NCBI GenBank assembly: GCA_003695215.1
Contig: RFIM01000073.1
Span: forward strand, 1 to 13,728
Length of the DNA stretch: 13,728 bases
Direction of reading: 5' to 3'
Source of the DNA: Chloroflexota bacterium
GTDB taxonomy: Bacteria > Chloroflexota > Anaerolineae > Aggregatilineales > UBA2796
Shown here in pieces: positions 7,102-13,728 of this stretch. Below the pieces are notes generated by a model that saw nothing but the letters and a program-made list of their open reading frames with translations, was not told the origin of the DNA and made no database searches. Positions within the stretch are counted from its first letter, which is position 1; every line of letters begins with the position of its first letter. Both the position numbers and the translations under genes were made by a program.

Positions 7102-8376
7102 TCAATCGCGTTTGAAGCGGCTGTAATCAGGCGCAGCGTAGCGGCTGCGGCCGCCGCCTTCCTGCGCGATCAGCGCTTCGATCTTATTGGGCAAGCCGAA
7201 CAGGTTGATGAAGCCTTCGGCATCCTGCTGATCGTAGATATCCATGCGCCCAAACGAGGCATAATCCTCGCGATATAGGCTGAAGGGCGAGCGCCGCCCG
7301 CTGACGATCACATTGCCCTTGTAGAGTTCAAGGCGCACATCGCCCGTCATGGTGCGCTGCGTCACGTTCACAAAGGCGTCCAGCGCCTCGCGCAGCGGGC
7401 TGTACCACTGCCCGTTGTAGACCAGCTCGGCGTATTTGATGGCCAGTTGCAGCTTCATATGCAGGGTCGCCTTATCCAGGCAAATGCTCTCTAGCGCCTG
7501 ATGCGCTTTGTAGAGGATCGTGCCGCCAGGCGTCTCGTACACGCCGCGCGATTTCATGCCTACCAGCCGATTCTCGACCATGTCCACGCGCCCGATGCCG
7601 TGCTTGGCGCCCAGATCGTTGAGTGTCATGAACAAATCCAGGATATCCATTGGCGCGCCATCAAGCGCCACAGGCACGCCTTCCTTGAAGCTGATCTCAA
7701 TAGACTCAGTCTGGTCAGGCGCCGCCTGTGGGCTAGCCGTCAGCACGAACATGCTCTCCTCAGGCTTGGCCCATGGATTTTCCAGCAAGCCGCCTTCGTG
7801 ACTCATGTGGAACAGGTTGCGATCGCGGCTATAGATGGACTTGAGCGTCGCGCTGACAGGGATGCCGCGCTCTTCAGCGTACTTGACGGCATCTTCGCGG
7901 CTGCGAATCGACCATTTGTCGTCGCGCCATGGCGCGATGATGCCCAGCTTTGGGTTGAGCGCCATCACGCTGACTTCGAAGCGCACCTGATCGTTGCCTT
8001 TGCCTGTGGCGCCATGTGCCACAGCATCGGCGCCTTCTTGCTCAGCGATCTCGACCATGTGCTTGGCGATCAGCGGACGCGCAAAGGATGTTCCGAGCAG
8101 GTACTCACGCTCGTAGATCGCGCCTGCGCGCATAGTCGGCAGGATGAAGTCTGTCAGGAACTCGCGGCGCACGTCGCGTACGATCAGCTTGCTGGCGCCG
8201 CTTTTGAGCGCTTTTTCTTCCAAGCCGTCCAGCTCTTCAGCCTGACCGAGGTCAGCTGTGAAGCAGATCACTTCCACATTGTAAGTCTCGCGCAGCCAAG
8301 GCACGATCACCGAAGTATCCAAGCCGCCGCTATAGGCAAGCACGACTTTTTTGTATTGCGGATGTTTGCGAGCCAT
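7102..8376 (-). CDS. argG: Argininosuccinate synthase
   Basis: 424-aa cytosolic enzyme joining citrulline and aspartate with ATP to argininosuccinate, the penultimate step of arginine synthesis. The N-type ATP pyrophosphatase loop AYSGGLDTS lies at 14-22, followed by FTADLGQ (39-45), the citrulline/aspartate block GTSFARPLIAK (95-105) and AHGATGKGNDQVRFE (120-134), and SHEGGLLENPW further on. All key blocks are present. The length is slightly above the usual 400 aa, with a basic C-terminal extension ending KRD. An AAGGA 8 bases before the ATG supports the start. It is the last gene of the argCBDG operon, 18 bases after argD, so its expression should follow the attenuator upstream of argC. argH is not in the window. 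Confidence 0.98.
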   Translation of the reverse strand: MARKHPQYKKVVLAYSGGLDTSVIVPWLRETYNVEVICFTADLGQAEELDGLEEKALKSGASKLIVRDVRREFLTDFILPTMRAGAIYEREYLLGTSFARPLIAKHMVEIAEQEGADAVAHGATGKGNDQVRFEVSVMALNPKLGIIAPWRDDKWSIRSREDAVKYAEERGIPVSATLKSIYSRDRNLFHMSHEGGLLENPWAKPEESMFVLTASPQAAPDQTESIEISFKEGVPVALDGAPMDILDLFMTLNDLGAKHGIGRVDMVENRLVGMKSRGVYETPGGTILYKAHQALESICLDKATLHMKLQLAIKYAELVYNGQWYSPLREALDAFVNVTQRTMTGDVRLELYKGNVIVSGRRSPFSLYREDYASFGRMDIYDQQDAEGFINLFGLPNKIEALIAQEGGGRSRYAAPDYSRFKRD

Positions 8377-8394
8377 GTTTCAAGTCCTTCGCTA

Positions 8395-9600
8395 TCAGAG
8401 ATTTGCCAAAATTGCCGTCAGCCGTTCGACGAACTGATCGCATTGGCGCTCGGTCACGATTAACGGCGGAATCACGCGCAAGACATCGCTGCCAGAGCCG
8501 ACCAAGAGCAAGCCATGCGCGTAGCCTTGCTCTACAACCTGTGCAGCCAGATCGCTGGTGAATTCGACGCCCAGCATCAGGCCGCGTCCGCGCACTTCCT
8601 TAATGTGTGCGCTGTTGATCGCCTGCAAGCGCGCCTTCAAATAGCCGCCAACGCGCCGCACCTGCGCCAACAACTCAGCTGCGCTCAGCCGATCGAAGAC
8701 GTGATTCGCCACAGCTGTGATTAATGGACTGCCTGCGAACGTGCTGCCATGATCGCCGTAGCTCAAAGCTGCCGCTACGCGCTCAGTTGCCAGCAGCGCG
8801 CCAATCGGCAAGCCGCCTGCCAAAGGCTTAGCCAGCGTCATCATATCAGGCAAGACGCCGCTAGCCTGATGCGCCCAGAGATCGCCTGTGCGCCCTAAGC
8901 CGCACTGGACTTCATCAAAGACCAGGAGCGCGCCGACTTGATCGCAGCGCTCGCGCAAAGCGCGCAGGAACTCAGGTGTGGCCTCGTGAATGCCGCCTTC
9001 GCCTTGAATCGGCTCGATGAACACGGCGCAAGCGCGCTCAGTGATCTGCGCTAGCGCCGCTTGGTCGTTGAAGGGCAAGACGATCACGTCGGGCATGAGC
9101 GGGCGGAAGGGCGCTTGGTAGGCTTCCTTAGGCGTCAGCGCCAAGGAGCCGATTGTGCGCCCATGAAAGGCGTGATCGAAACACACGATCTGTGTCTTCT
9201 CGTGCGTATTATGCGCCACACGAGCGTATTTGCGGGCAAACTTGATCGCCGCCTCGTTCGCCTCTGTGCCACTGTTGGTGAAAAAGACGCGATCAGCGAA
9301 GCTGTGCGCCGTCAATTTCTCAGCCAGCTCGATCTGTGGCAGCGTGTGGTACAGATTGCTGGTGTGCATCAGCTTGGCGGCCTGCTCCGCTAAGACTGCA
9401 GCAATGCCGCTATCAGCATGACCAAGCGCGTTCACAGCGATGCCCGCGGCGAAATCCAGATATTCGCGCCCGTCTGTATCCCAGACCTGCACGCCGCGCC
9501 CATGTGAGAGAACCATCGGCGGACGCTTGTAGGTCCTGACCAAGCGTGCCTCGCCTAGCGCCACGATCTCAGCTGCCGTTAAATCACGTGCGATCGTCAT
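8395..9600 (-). CDS. argD: Acetylornithine aminotransferase
   Basis: 401-aa class III PLP aminotransferase that converts N-acetylglutamate semialdehyde and glutamate to N-acetylornithine and 2-oxoglutarate. Visible blocks are the N-terminal FAAGIAVNALGH (50-61), the phosphate-binding SGTEANEAAIK (110-120), FHGRTIGSL (145-153), EPIQGEGG (196-203), the PLP-nitrogen aspartate in FDEVQCGLGRTG (D229) and the Schiff-base lysine K258 in TLAKPLAGGLPIGA, then GSTFAGSPL. Length fits the ArgD family. GGAAGG lies before the ATG. The gene sits between argB and argG with short spacers, which favours acetylornithine as substrate, though related enzymes can also act on succinyl-diaminopimelate or LysW-bound substrates; no lysW is seen here. 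Confidence 0.96.
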   Translation of the reverse strand: MTIARDLTAAEIVALGEARLVRTYKRPPMVLSHGRGVQVWDTDGREYLDFAAGIAVNALGHADSGIAAVLAEQAAKLMHTSNLYHTLPQIELAEKLTAHSFADRVFFTNSGTEANEAAIKFARKYARVAHNTHEKTQIVCFDHAFHGRTIGSLALTPKEAYQAPFRPLMPDVIVLPFNDQAALAQITERACAVFIEPIQGEGGIHEATPEFLRALRERCDQVGALLVFDEVQCGLGRTGDLWAHQASGVLPDMMTLAKPLAGGLPIGALLATERVAAALSYGDHGSTFAGSPLITAVANHVFDRLSAAELLAQVRRVGGYLKARLQAINSAHIKEVRGRGLMLGVEFTSDLAAQVVEQGYAHGLLLVGSGSDVLRVIPPLIVTERQCDQFVERLTAILANL

Positions 9601-9621
9601 AAGCTCACCTTCCTAGTTATT

Positions 9622-10365
9622 CTATGCTGTGATCAGAGTGCCTGTGCCATTTGAGAGACTGTAGATATCCGTGATGCGCGCTGCGCCGACGCCCGCTGAG
9701 AGCGCCTCTAGCGCCGCACGCACTTTGACAGCCATGCCGCCTTGCGCTGTGCCGTCAGCGATGAGGGACTCAGCCTGATGGCGACTCAGCTGTGGCAGGA
9801 TCGCGCCTTCGTGCAGCACGCCTGGCACGTCCGTCAGGAAGATGACCTGCGCCGCGCCGATCGCCGCGGCGATAGCGCCTGCAGCTTGATCAGCGTTGAT
9901 GTTGTGCAAGCCGCCATCATCCGCCAAAGCAATTGGCGCGATCACAGGCACCACGCCCATTGAGCGCGCCTGTTCCAGCACTTCAACGCGCACGCTATGA
10001 ACAGCGCCGACGCGCCCGAGATCGCCCTCAGGATGCTCCAGGCGCCGCGAGCGCAACAGAGCGCGATCCGCGCCGTGAAAGCCTTGCGCTTCCACGCCAT
10101 GCTTGACCAAAGTCGCCACCAGATTCACGTTCGCCTCACCAATCAGCGCCATGGCAACCAGCGCCATAGTCTGCTCATCCGTGACGCGCAGCCCGCCGAT
10201 GCTGCGCGGCGTGATGCCAAAGGCCGCCTGCAAACGGTTGATAGCTTTGCCGCCGCCGTGGACCAGAATCGGCGGCGTAGCAAGGCGCTTGAGATGTTCA
10301 GCTAGCGCGCTGAGATAAGCTGAGTCTTCCAGCGGCGCGCCGCCGATCTTGTAAACCGTCAGCAT
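9622..10365 (-). CDS. argB: Acetylglutamate kinase
   Basis: 247-aa amino-acid kinase that phosphorylates N-acetylglutamate, the second step of the arginine pathway. Motifs in this numbering: the ATP-binding KIGG at 6-9, the glycine-rich VHGGG at about 35-39, the substrate block GLRVTD at about 58-63, then NINADQAAGAIAAAIGA, FLTDVPGVL and GGMAVKV. The frame also opens at a GTG (10371), but GAGG directly abuts that codon; ATG 10365 has GAGG at 7 bases and is preferred. That ribosome binding site overlaps the argC stop. The protein begins right at the first beta strand, so it lacks the N-terminal helix through which hexameric arginine-inhibited kinases bind arginine; it looks like the E. coli-type, arginine-insensitive form (inference). 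GLRVTD and NINADQ fit ArgB better than LysZ. Confidence 0.95.
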   Translation of the reverse strand: MLTVYKIGGAPLEDSAYLSALAEHLKRLATPPILVHGGGKAINRLQAAFGITPRSIGGLRVTDEQTMALVAMALIGEANVNLVATLVKHGVEAQGFHGADRALLRSRRLEHPEGDLGRVGAVHSVRVEVLEQARSMGVVPVIAPIALADDGGLHNINADQAAGAIAAAIGAAQVIFLTDVPGVLHEGAILPQLSRHQAESLIADGTAQGGMAVKVRAALEALSAGVGAARITDIYSLSNGTGTLITA

Positions 10366-10374
10366 GCGCACCCC

Positions 10375-11403
10375 TCACACTAGGCCAGCCGTCTCAGGCA
10401 AGCCGAACATCAGGTTGAAGTTCTGCAGCGCCTGTGCCGAAGCGCCCTTGCGCAAATTGTCTATGGCGCACGTCAGGATCAGCGTATTGCCCGCGCCTTC
10501 GCTCACGCCGACGACCGCGCCGTTGCGATGCGCCGCCTCACGAATGCGCGCCACTCGGCCCAAAGGATGCAGCTTGATCAGCGGCTCGCCCGCGTATGCA
10601 GCTTGATACTCCGCATAGGCGCGCTCTAGCGTCCACTCAGGCTTGAGCGTCGCGTAGACCGTCGCCAACAAACCGACCTCGAGCGGCACTAAGTGTGGCG
10701 CGAAGATCAGCGCGCCGCGATCGGGCTGTAGCTTGTCGAGCATTTGCTCGATCTCAGGCACATGCCGATGTTTGCGCCCGATGTTGTAAGGCTTCACATC
10801 GCCGTAGACCTCGCAGAACATAGACTCAGGCTTCGGCTCTTTGCCGGCGCCTGAGACGCCCGTCTTGGTATCAGCGATGATCGGCGCATCGCTCAATGCG
10901 CCTGCGCGCGCCAATGGATAAAGCGCCAATAGCACGGCGGTCACATGGCAGCCTGGATTGGCGATGTAGGGCGCCTTGTGCAAGGTCGAGCGCGCGATCT
11001 CAGGCAAGCCATAAGGCGCAGGCAAGAGTTGCGGCGCAGGATGTGGCATCCTGTAGGTCTGTTCATAGAGCGCAGCCGACTCAAGGCGCAGATCGGCGCT
11101 CAAATCGACCACGCGCACGCCTGCAGCCACTGCTCGGGCTGCTACGGCGCCTGAGACGCCATTCGGCAGGCACAAGAAGGCCGCGTCTACGCTATCTAGC
11201 GGCGCTTCCTCAGCGCGGATGAGCGCTGTGCCGTCTTCAAGGGCGCTCTCGCGCTCAGAAGTGGCAAATTGGAGCGCCGCGTAGGGATGAGCGCGCAGCA
11301 ACTCGATCAAGAGCTGACCTGTGTAGCCTGTGGCGCCAAAAACGCCGACGCGCAGCTTGTGTGCTGTGCCAACTGATGCTGGTTCAAAGTGTGCGTGTGC
11401 CAA
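10375..11403 (-). CDS. argC: N-acetyl-gamma-glutamyl-phosphate reductase
   Basis: 342-aa NADPH-dependent reductase making N-acetylglutamate semialdehyde. A Rossmann motif VGVFGATGYTG lies at 19-29, DLSADLR at 100-106, the catalytic cysteine is C152 in NPGCHVT, followed by DTKTGVSGAGK (178-188) and HRHVPEI (212-218, H214 catalytic class). The frame stays open to an ATG at 11505, but the terminator stem at 11434-11467 lies inside that extension and would encode unconserved sequence. TTG 11403 is chosen because GGAGGG lies just 3-4 bases upstream and it is the only usual start codon between the terminator and the Rossmann strand; the resulting length matches the family. It is the first gene of the argCBDG operon, and transcription must pass the leader terminator to reach it. 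Confidence 0.96.
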   Translation of the reverse strand: MAHAHFEPASVGTAHKLRVGVFGATGYTGQLLIELLRAHPYAALQFATSERESALEDGTALIRAEEAPLDSVDAAFLCLPNGVSGAVAARAVAAGVRVVDLSADLRLESAALYEQTYRMPHPAPQLLPAPYGLPEIARSTLHKAPYIANPGCHVTAVLLALYPLARAGALSDAPIIADTKTGVSGAGKEPKPESMFCEVYGDVKPYNIGRKHRHVPEIEQMLDKLQPDRGALIFAPHLVPLEVGLLATVYATLKPEWTLERAYAEYQAAYAGEPLIKLHPLGRVARIREAAHRNGAVVGVSEGAGNTLILTCAIDNLRKGASAQALQNFNLMFGLPETAGLV

Positions 11404-11428
11404 GTTCCCTCCGCTCTCAAAAATGCAT

Positions 11429-11467
11429 AAAAAAAGCCCTTCAGACTCGTTCAAGTCTGAAGGGCTT
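11429..11467 (-). terminator. Intrinsic terminator in the argC leader
   Basis: On the - strand AAGCCCTTCAGACT (11467-11454) pairs perfectly with AGTCTGAAGGGCTT (11447-11434) around a 6-base loop (11453-11448), and the RNA then runs into U7 (11435-11429). This is a textbook Rho-independent terminator placed 25 bases before the argC start and after the operon's only visible promoter, so it can only act as an attenuator. Confidence 0.92.
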
Positions 11468-11520
11468 GCGCGTTGTTCTTCAGCTAGGCAGCGCGCAGCA
11501 GCCATCCAGACCTATGGCTG
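11454..11520 (-). promoter_or_regulatory. Alternative antiterminator/protector pairing of the arg attenuator
   Basis: Segment 1, CAGCCAT (11520-11514, leader codons 15-17), pairs with ATGGCTG (11505-11499) around an 8-base loop. Segment 2, GGTCTGGATGGCT (11512-11500), can instead pair with segment 3, AGCCCTTCAGACT (11466-11454), the 5' arm of the terminator: 12 of 13 positions pair, two of them as G-U, with one mismatch (11504/11462). Pairing 2:3 destroys the terminator. A ribosome stalled at Arg codons 12-13 would cover segment 1 and free segment 2, favouring readthrough. A ribosome at the stop codon would cover part of segment 2 and allow termination. Confidence 0.75.
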
Positions 11521-11564
11521 GTGGTACGGCGGCTACGGCGCGGCGAAAAACGAACGCGAATCAT
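11484..11564 (-). CDS. Arginine-rich leader peptide of the arg operon
   Basis: A 26-codon frame (ATG 11564 to TAG 11484) begins about 16 bases after the predicted transcript start. It opens MIRVRFSPRRSRR and holds eight arginines, at positions 3, 5, 9, 10, 12, 13, 18 and 24, coded by CGC, CGT and one AGG. A GAGGA lies 10-11 bases before the ATG, a slightly long spacing. The short length, the position between promoter and terminator, and the enrichment in the operon's end product are the hallmarks of attenuation leader peptides such as those of trp, his and leu operons. Its expected role is to make a ribosome stall at codons 9-13 when charged tRNA-Arg is scarce. The peptide itself is unlikely to have a function. 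Translation has not been shown. Confidence 0.8.
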   Translation of the reverse strand: MIRVRFSPRRSRRTTSHRSGWLLRAA

Positions 11565-11568
11565 GTCC

Positions 11569-11581
11569 GTGAGATCCTCAC
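11569..11581. repeat. GTGAG-N3-CTCAC dyad at the arg transcript start
   Basis: A perfect 5-bp dyad with a 3-base centre lies at the predicted start of the arg transcript and includes the GAGG of the leader-peptide ribosome binding site. It could be an operator or a 5' RNA hairpin that hides this site; a 3-base loop is tight. Confidence 0.35.
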
Positions 11582-11586
11582 GCCTC

Positions 11587-11613
11587 ATTATACACGCTGC
11601 AGGGCAGGGTCAA
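11587..11613 (-). promoter_or_regulatory. Promoter of the arg leader and argCBDG
   Basis: A perfect TATAAT (11592-11587) lies 22 bases before the leader-peptide ATG, with TTGACC (11613-11608) as -35. The 15-base spacer is shorter than the usual 17. The predicted start is near 11580. Confidence 0.65.
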
Positions 11614-11634
11614 TTGTGCAGAACGCACAAATTG
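11611..11634. repeat. Inverted repeat over the arg -35 flank
   Basis: CAATTGTGC and GCACAAATTG flank a 5-base centre, pairing as a 9-bp stem with a one-base bulge. The repeat starts 2 bases after the stop of the Thr/Pro-rich protein gene and overlaps three bases of the -35. No T run follows it, so it is a weak terminator candidate; it could be a repressor site for the arg promoter. It does not resemble the ArgR box consensus. Confidence 0.4.
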
Positions 11635-11636
11635 CT

Positions 11637-12473
<837 letters not shown>

Positions 12474-12481
12474 GCTTCCCC

Positions 12482-13597
12482 CTAAGATTGCGGTCGGCTC
12501 GGCGCATCCAATGGACGCCCGATCAGTTCCAAGTTTGCCAGCGGCACGAAGGCGATCTCTGAGTTATCCGAGAATTGTACCTCTGCCACGGCAAGACGCA
12601 GTCCATTTTCCATTGTAACAGGCGATTCAGGCAAATTTAGCACCCTAGCAGTGCGCCCTATATGCGGCAGACGCGTGACTCGCACGGTAGCGCCAGGCAC
12701 CACAGGCAGGTTGACCTCCGGCGTACGCAAGCGCGAGCTGATGCCTGTCGGAATAATGATCTCCGCCCGCTCAGAGCGCCAAACGGAAGGCTCCACAGCG
12801 TCCACAGCTGTGAAGCGTCCGCGATTGCTCTCGAGAAGGTTGTAGATAACGCTGGAATACGGCAGATTGCCGAACCCTTCTGTCAAGATCACAGGGATGC
12901 TGAGCTGAAGCGCCTGTTCGCGCAGCGCTGAACTCATTGATGGCGCGATGATGCCTCGCCAGCGCTCCTCAGATGCCCGTACGAAGACAAAGTTATTTTG
13001 AATGGACTCTTCCAGCACAACTATCTGCCCGCTATCTTCTTCATTTTCCAAGCCTAGCCGCTCTAACAAGGCGTCTGGTTCATCTTTCTCAAAGCTGAGC
13101 GTACCGTAGCTGGCTTTGCCATTGCCCCACGCCGATTGAATTAGCGCGCCGCCTGTCTCCAGCACCACGCGATCGTCGCTGGCGCTGTTCACACGCCCTT
13201 CCATCAAGGCATAAACGGCCACAGGCCGCGGATCGGTTTGTAGCAGCACGCGCCCGTTTTCAAGGGATGCAAAAAGCGACCGTTTGGGCGTAATGACGCG
13301 CTTGGCGCGCCGCCCTGTACCGTTCATCAGAAGCGTCACGCCACTATCGTAGACTTCGCCAATTGGCACTTGGATCATCTCTTCAGTGATCTGATCGGCG
13401 CTGCGCAGCCCAAGCAGCTTGAGCGCATCCAAGAAGATGACCTCAGAGGGAATGGCGCCTGCCAACAGCACTGTATCTGGTGCCACGGTCGCGCCGCTGC
13501 TGACCTCAGCTCTGCCGACGGCGTTGGGTGGCAATTTGTACTCACGGATGATGCGCGTCGAGCCAAGAATGATTGTCGTCTCAGGATAGTACGGCAT
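12482..13597 (-). CDS. Conserved-looking protein of unknown function, 371 aa
   Basis: Soluble protein without signal peptide or TM segment; I cannot name it. It has two beta-rich parts with Gly-spaced turns (about 20-50 and 105-165, the latter with YALMEGRV, VVLETGGALI and SAWGNG) that look like barrel-sandwich modules, a central mixed alpha/beta part with WRGIIAPSMSS and IPVILTEGFG, and a C-terminal segment VVPGATVRVTRLPHIGRTARVLNL that reads like a KOW/SH3-type barrel. The ATG has AAGG 5 bases upstream. The spacers to the preceding gene (11 bases) and to the Thr/Pro-rich membrane gene (8 bases) indicate a single operon, so its job is probably tied to those two proteins. The domain descriptions come from pattern reading only. 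Confidence 0.7.
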   Translation of the reverse strand: MPYYPETTIILGSTRIIREYKLPPNAVGRAEVSSGATVAPDTVLLAGAIPSEVIFLDALKLLGLRSADQITEEMIQVPIGEVYDSGVTLLMNGTGRRAKRVITPKRSLFASLENGRVLLQTDPRPVAVYALMEGRVNSASDDRVVLETGGALIQSAWGNGKASYGTLSFEKDEPDALLERLGLENEEDSGQIVVLEESIQNNFVFVRASEERWRGIIAPSMSSALREQALQLSIPVILTEGFGNLPYSSVIYNLLESNRGRFTAVDAVEPSVWRSERAEIIIPTGISSRLRTPEVNLPVVPGATVRVTRLPHIGRTARVLNLPESPVTMENGLRLAVAEVQFSDNSEIAFVPLANLELIGRPLDAPSRPQS

Positions 13598-13608
13598 AGC
13601 ACCTTCAC

Positions 13609-13728
13609 TTAGTCGGCGTTCTGCACGGCTTCATACCACTTAGGCAAGAGTTCAGTGCGCTTGCTCAGATCGCGTGGCAAGCTGATCGGTCGGCCGCGGG
13701 TATCGAAGATCAGCCCTGCAGCGCTGCC
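13609..13728 (-). CDS. C-terminal 39 codons of a gene cut by the window edge
   Basis: An uninterrupted frame enters at the right edge and ends at TAA (13611-13609), 11 bases before the ATG of the 371-aa protein. The visible end contains GLIFDTRGRPISLP and a W-Y near the last ten residues. The GLIxDxRGRPxxLP pattern recalls the C-terminus of glutamate-mutase MutL/GlmL-like (ASKHA fold) proteins, but this is weak memory from a short stretch. The tight spacing makes it the upstream partner of the two unknown genes. Confidence 0.65.
   Translation of the reverse strand, partial: GSAAGLIFDTRGRPISLPRDLSKRTELLPKWYEAVQNAD

Noticed and set aside
7501..8463. A 320-codon open frame on the + strand opposite argG and argD
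   Set aside because: It lies wholly antisense to two well-conserved enzymes, has no family motif, and is explained by GC-rich codon structure.
10366..10371. GTG 10371 as argB start
   Set aside because: The GAGGG sequence directly abuts it, leaving no spacing; ATG 10365 has proper spacing.
9622..11403. argC/argB/argD as a LysW-dependent lysine (LysY/LysZ/LysJ) set
   Set aside because: No lysW gene is present, ArgB carries GLRVTD and NINADQ blocks typical of acetylglutamate kinase, and argG and an Arg-rich leader are linked.
11417..11428. Mini frame ATG CAT TTT TGA just after the terminator
   Set aside because: Only three codons, no ribosome binding site, and it falls in the A/T-rich terminator tail.
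11434..11467. The argC-leader hairpin as a T-box or metabolite riboswitch expression platform
   Set aside because: No T-box core sequence or specifier-loop layout was seen, and the leader is filled by the Arg-rich frame, which explains the structure better.
11404..11505. Longer ArgC start at ATG 11505
   Set aside because: It would put the terminator inside the coding region and add unconserved residues; TTG 11403 has GGAGGG and gives the family length.

Overview
The window looks like chromosomal DNA from a moderately GC-rich bacterium, most likely a Chloroflexota member of the Anaerolineae type. That placement is inference: it rests on the Thr-Pro-rich linker of one membrane protein, the tandem large GT-C membrane glycosyltransferase paralogs and the overall gene mix. 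No phage, insertion sequence, CRISPR array, rRNA or tRNA gene was seen. Coding density is very high and no gap exceeds about 250 bases.

Layout. On the + strand (29-3805), two tandem GT-C type membrane glycosyltransferase paralogs overlap each other, and the second overlaps mltG, an endolytic murein transglycosylase. This is one tightly coupled envelope operon. It meets recA tail to tail, sharing a CTAG that holds both stop codons. On the - strand (3802-6419), lgt is followed by a PadR-type regulator with a proline-rich tail and then recA; a promoter candidate lies between lgt and padR. Divergent from lgt is dcd (+, 6519-7079), which converges on the arginine operon with a perfect 12-bp hairpin across the junction. 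On the - strand (7102-11403), argC-argB-argD-argG encode four arginine-biosynthesis enzymes. Further right, also on the - strand, lie a two-TM Thr/Pro-rich protein (11637-12473), an unknown 371-aa protein (12482-13597) and the last 39 codons of another gene (13609-13728).

The main finding is the roughly 180-nt leader between the arg promoter (perfect TATAAT at 11587-11592) and argC. It encodes a 26-residue peptide with eight arginines (11564 to 11484), followed by a canonical intrinsic terminator (14-bp stem, U7, 11429-11467) that lies before argC. A segment inside the leader-peptide gene (11500-11512) can pair with the 5' arm of the terminator over 12 of 13 positions. The same segment can instead pair upstream in a 7-bp hairpin, whose 5' arm lies just after the Arg-Arg codons 12-13. 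This is the full architecture of a ribosome-mediated transcription attenuator responding to charged tRNA-Arg. I do not recall a described bacterial arginine-operon attenuator of this trp/his kind, so it is the best candidate here for an undescribed system.

The arg enzymes cover N-acetylglutamate to ornithine except the final deacetylation (no argJ or argE here), plus the citrulline to argininosuccinate step. The neighbouring clusters serve cell-envelope work (glycosyl transfer, MltG, Lgt), recombination (RecA) and dUMP supply (Dcd).
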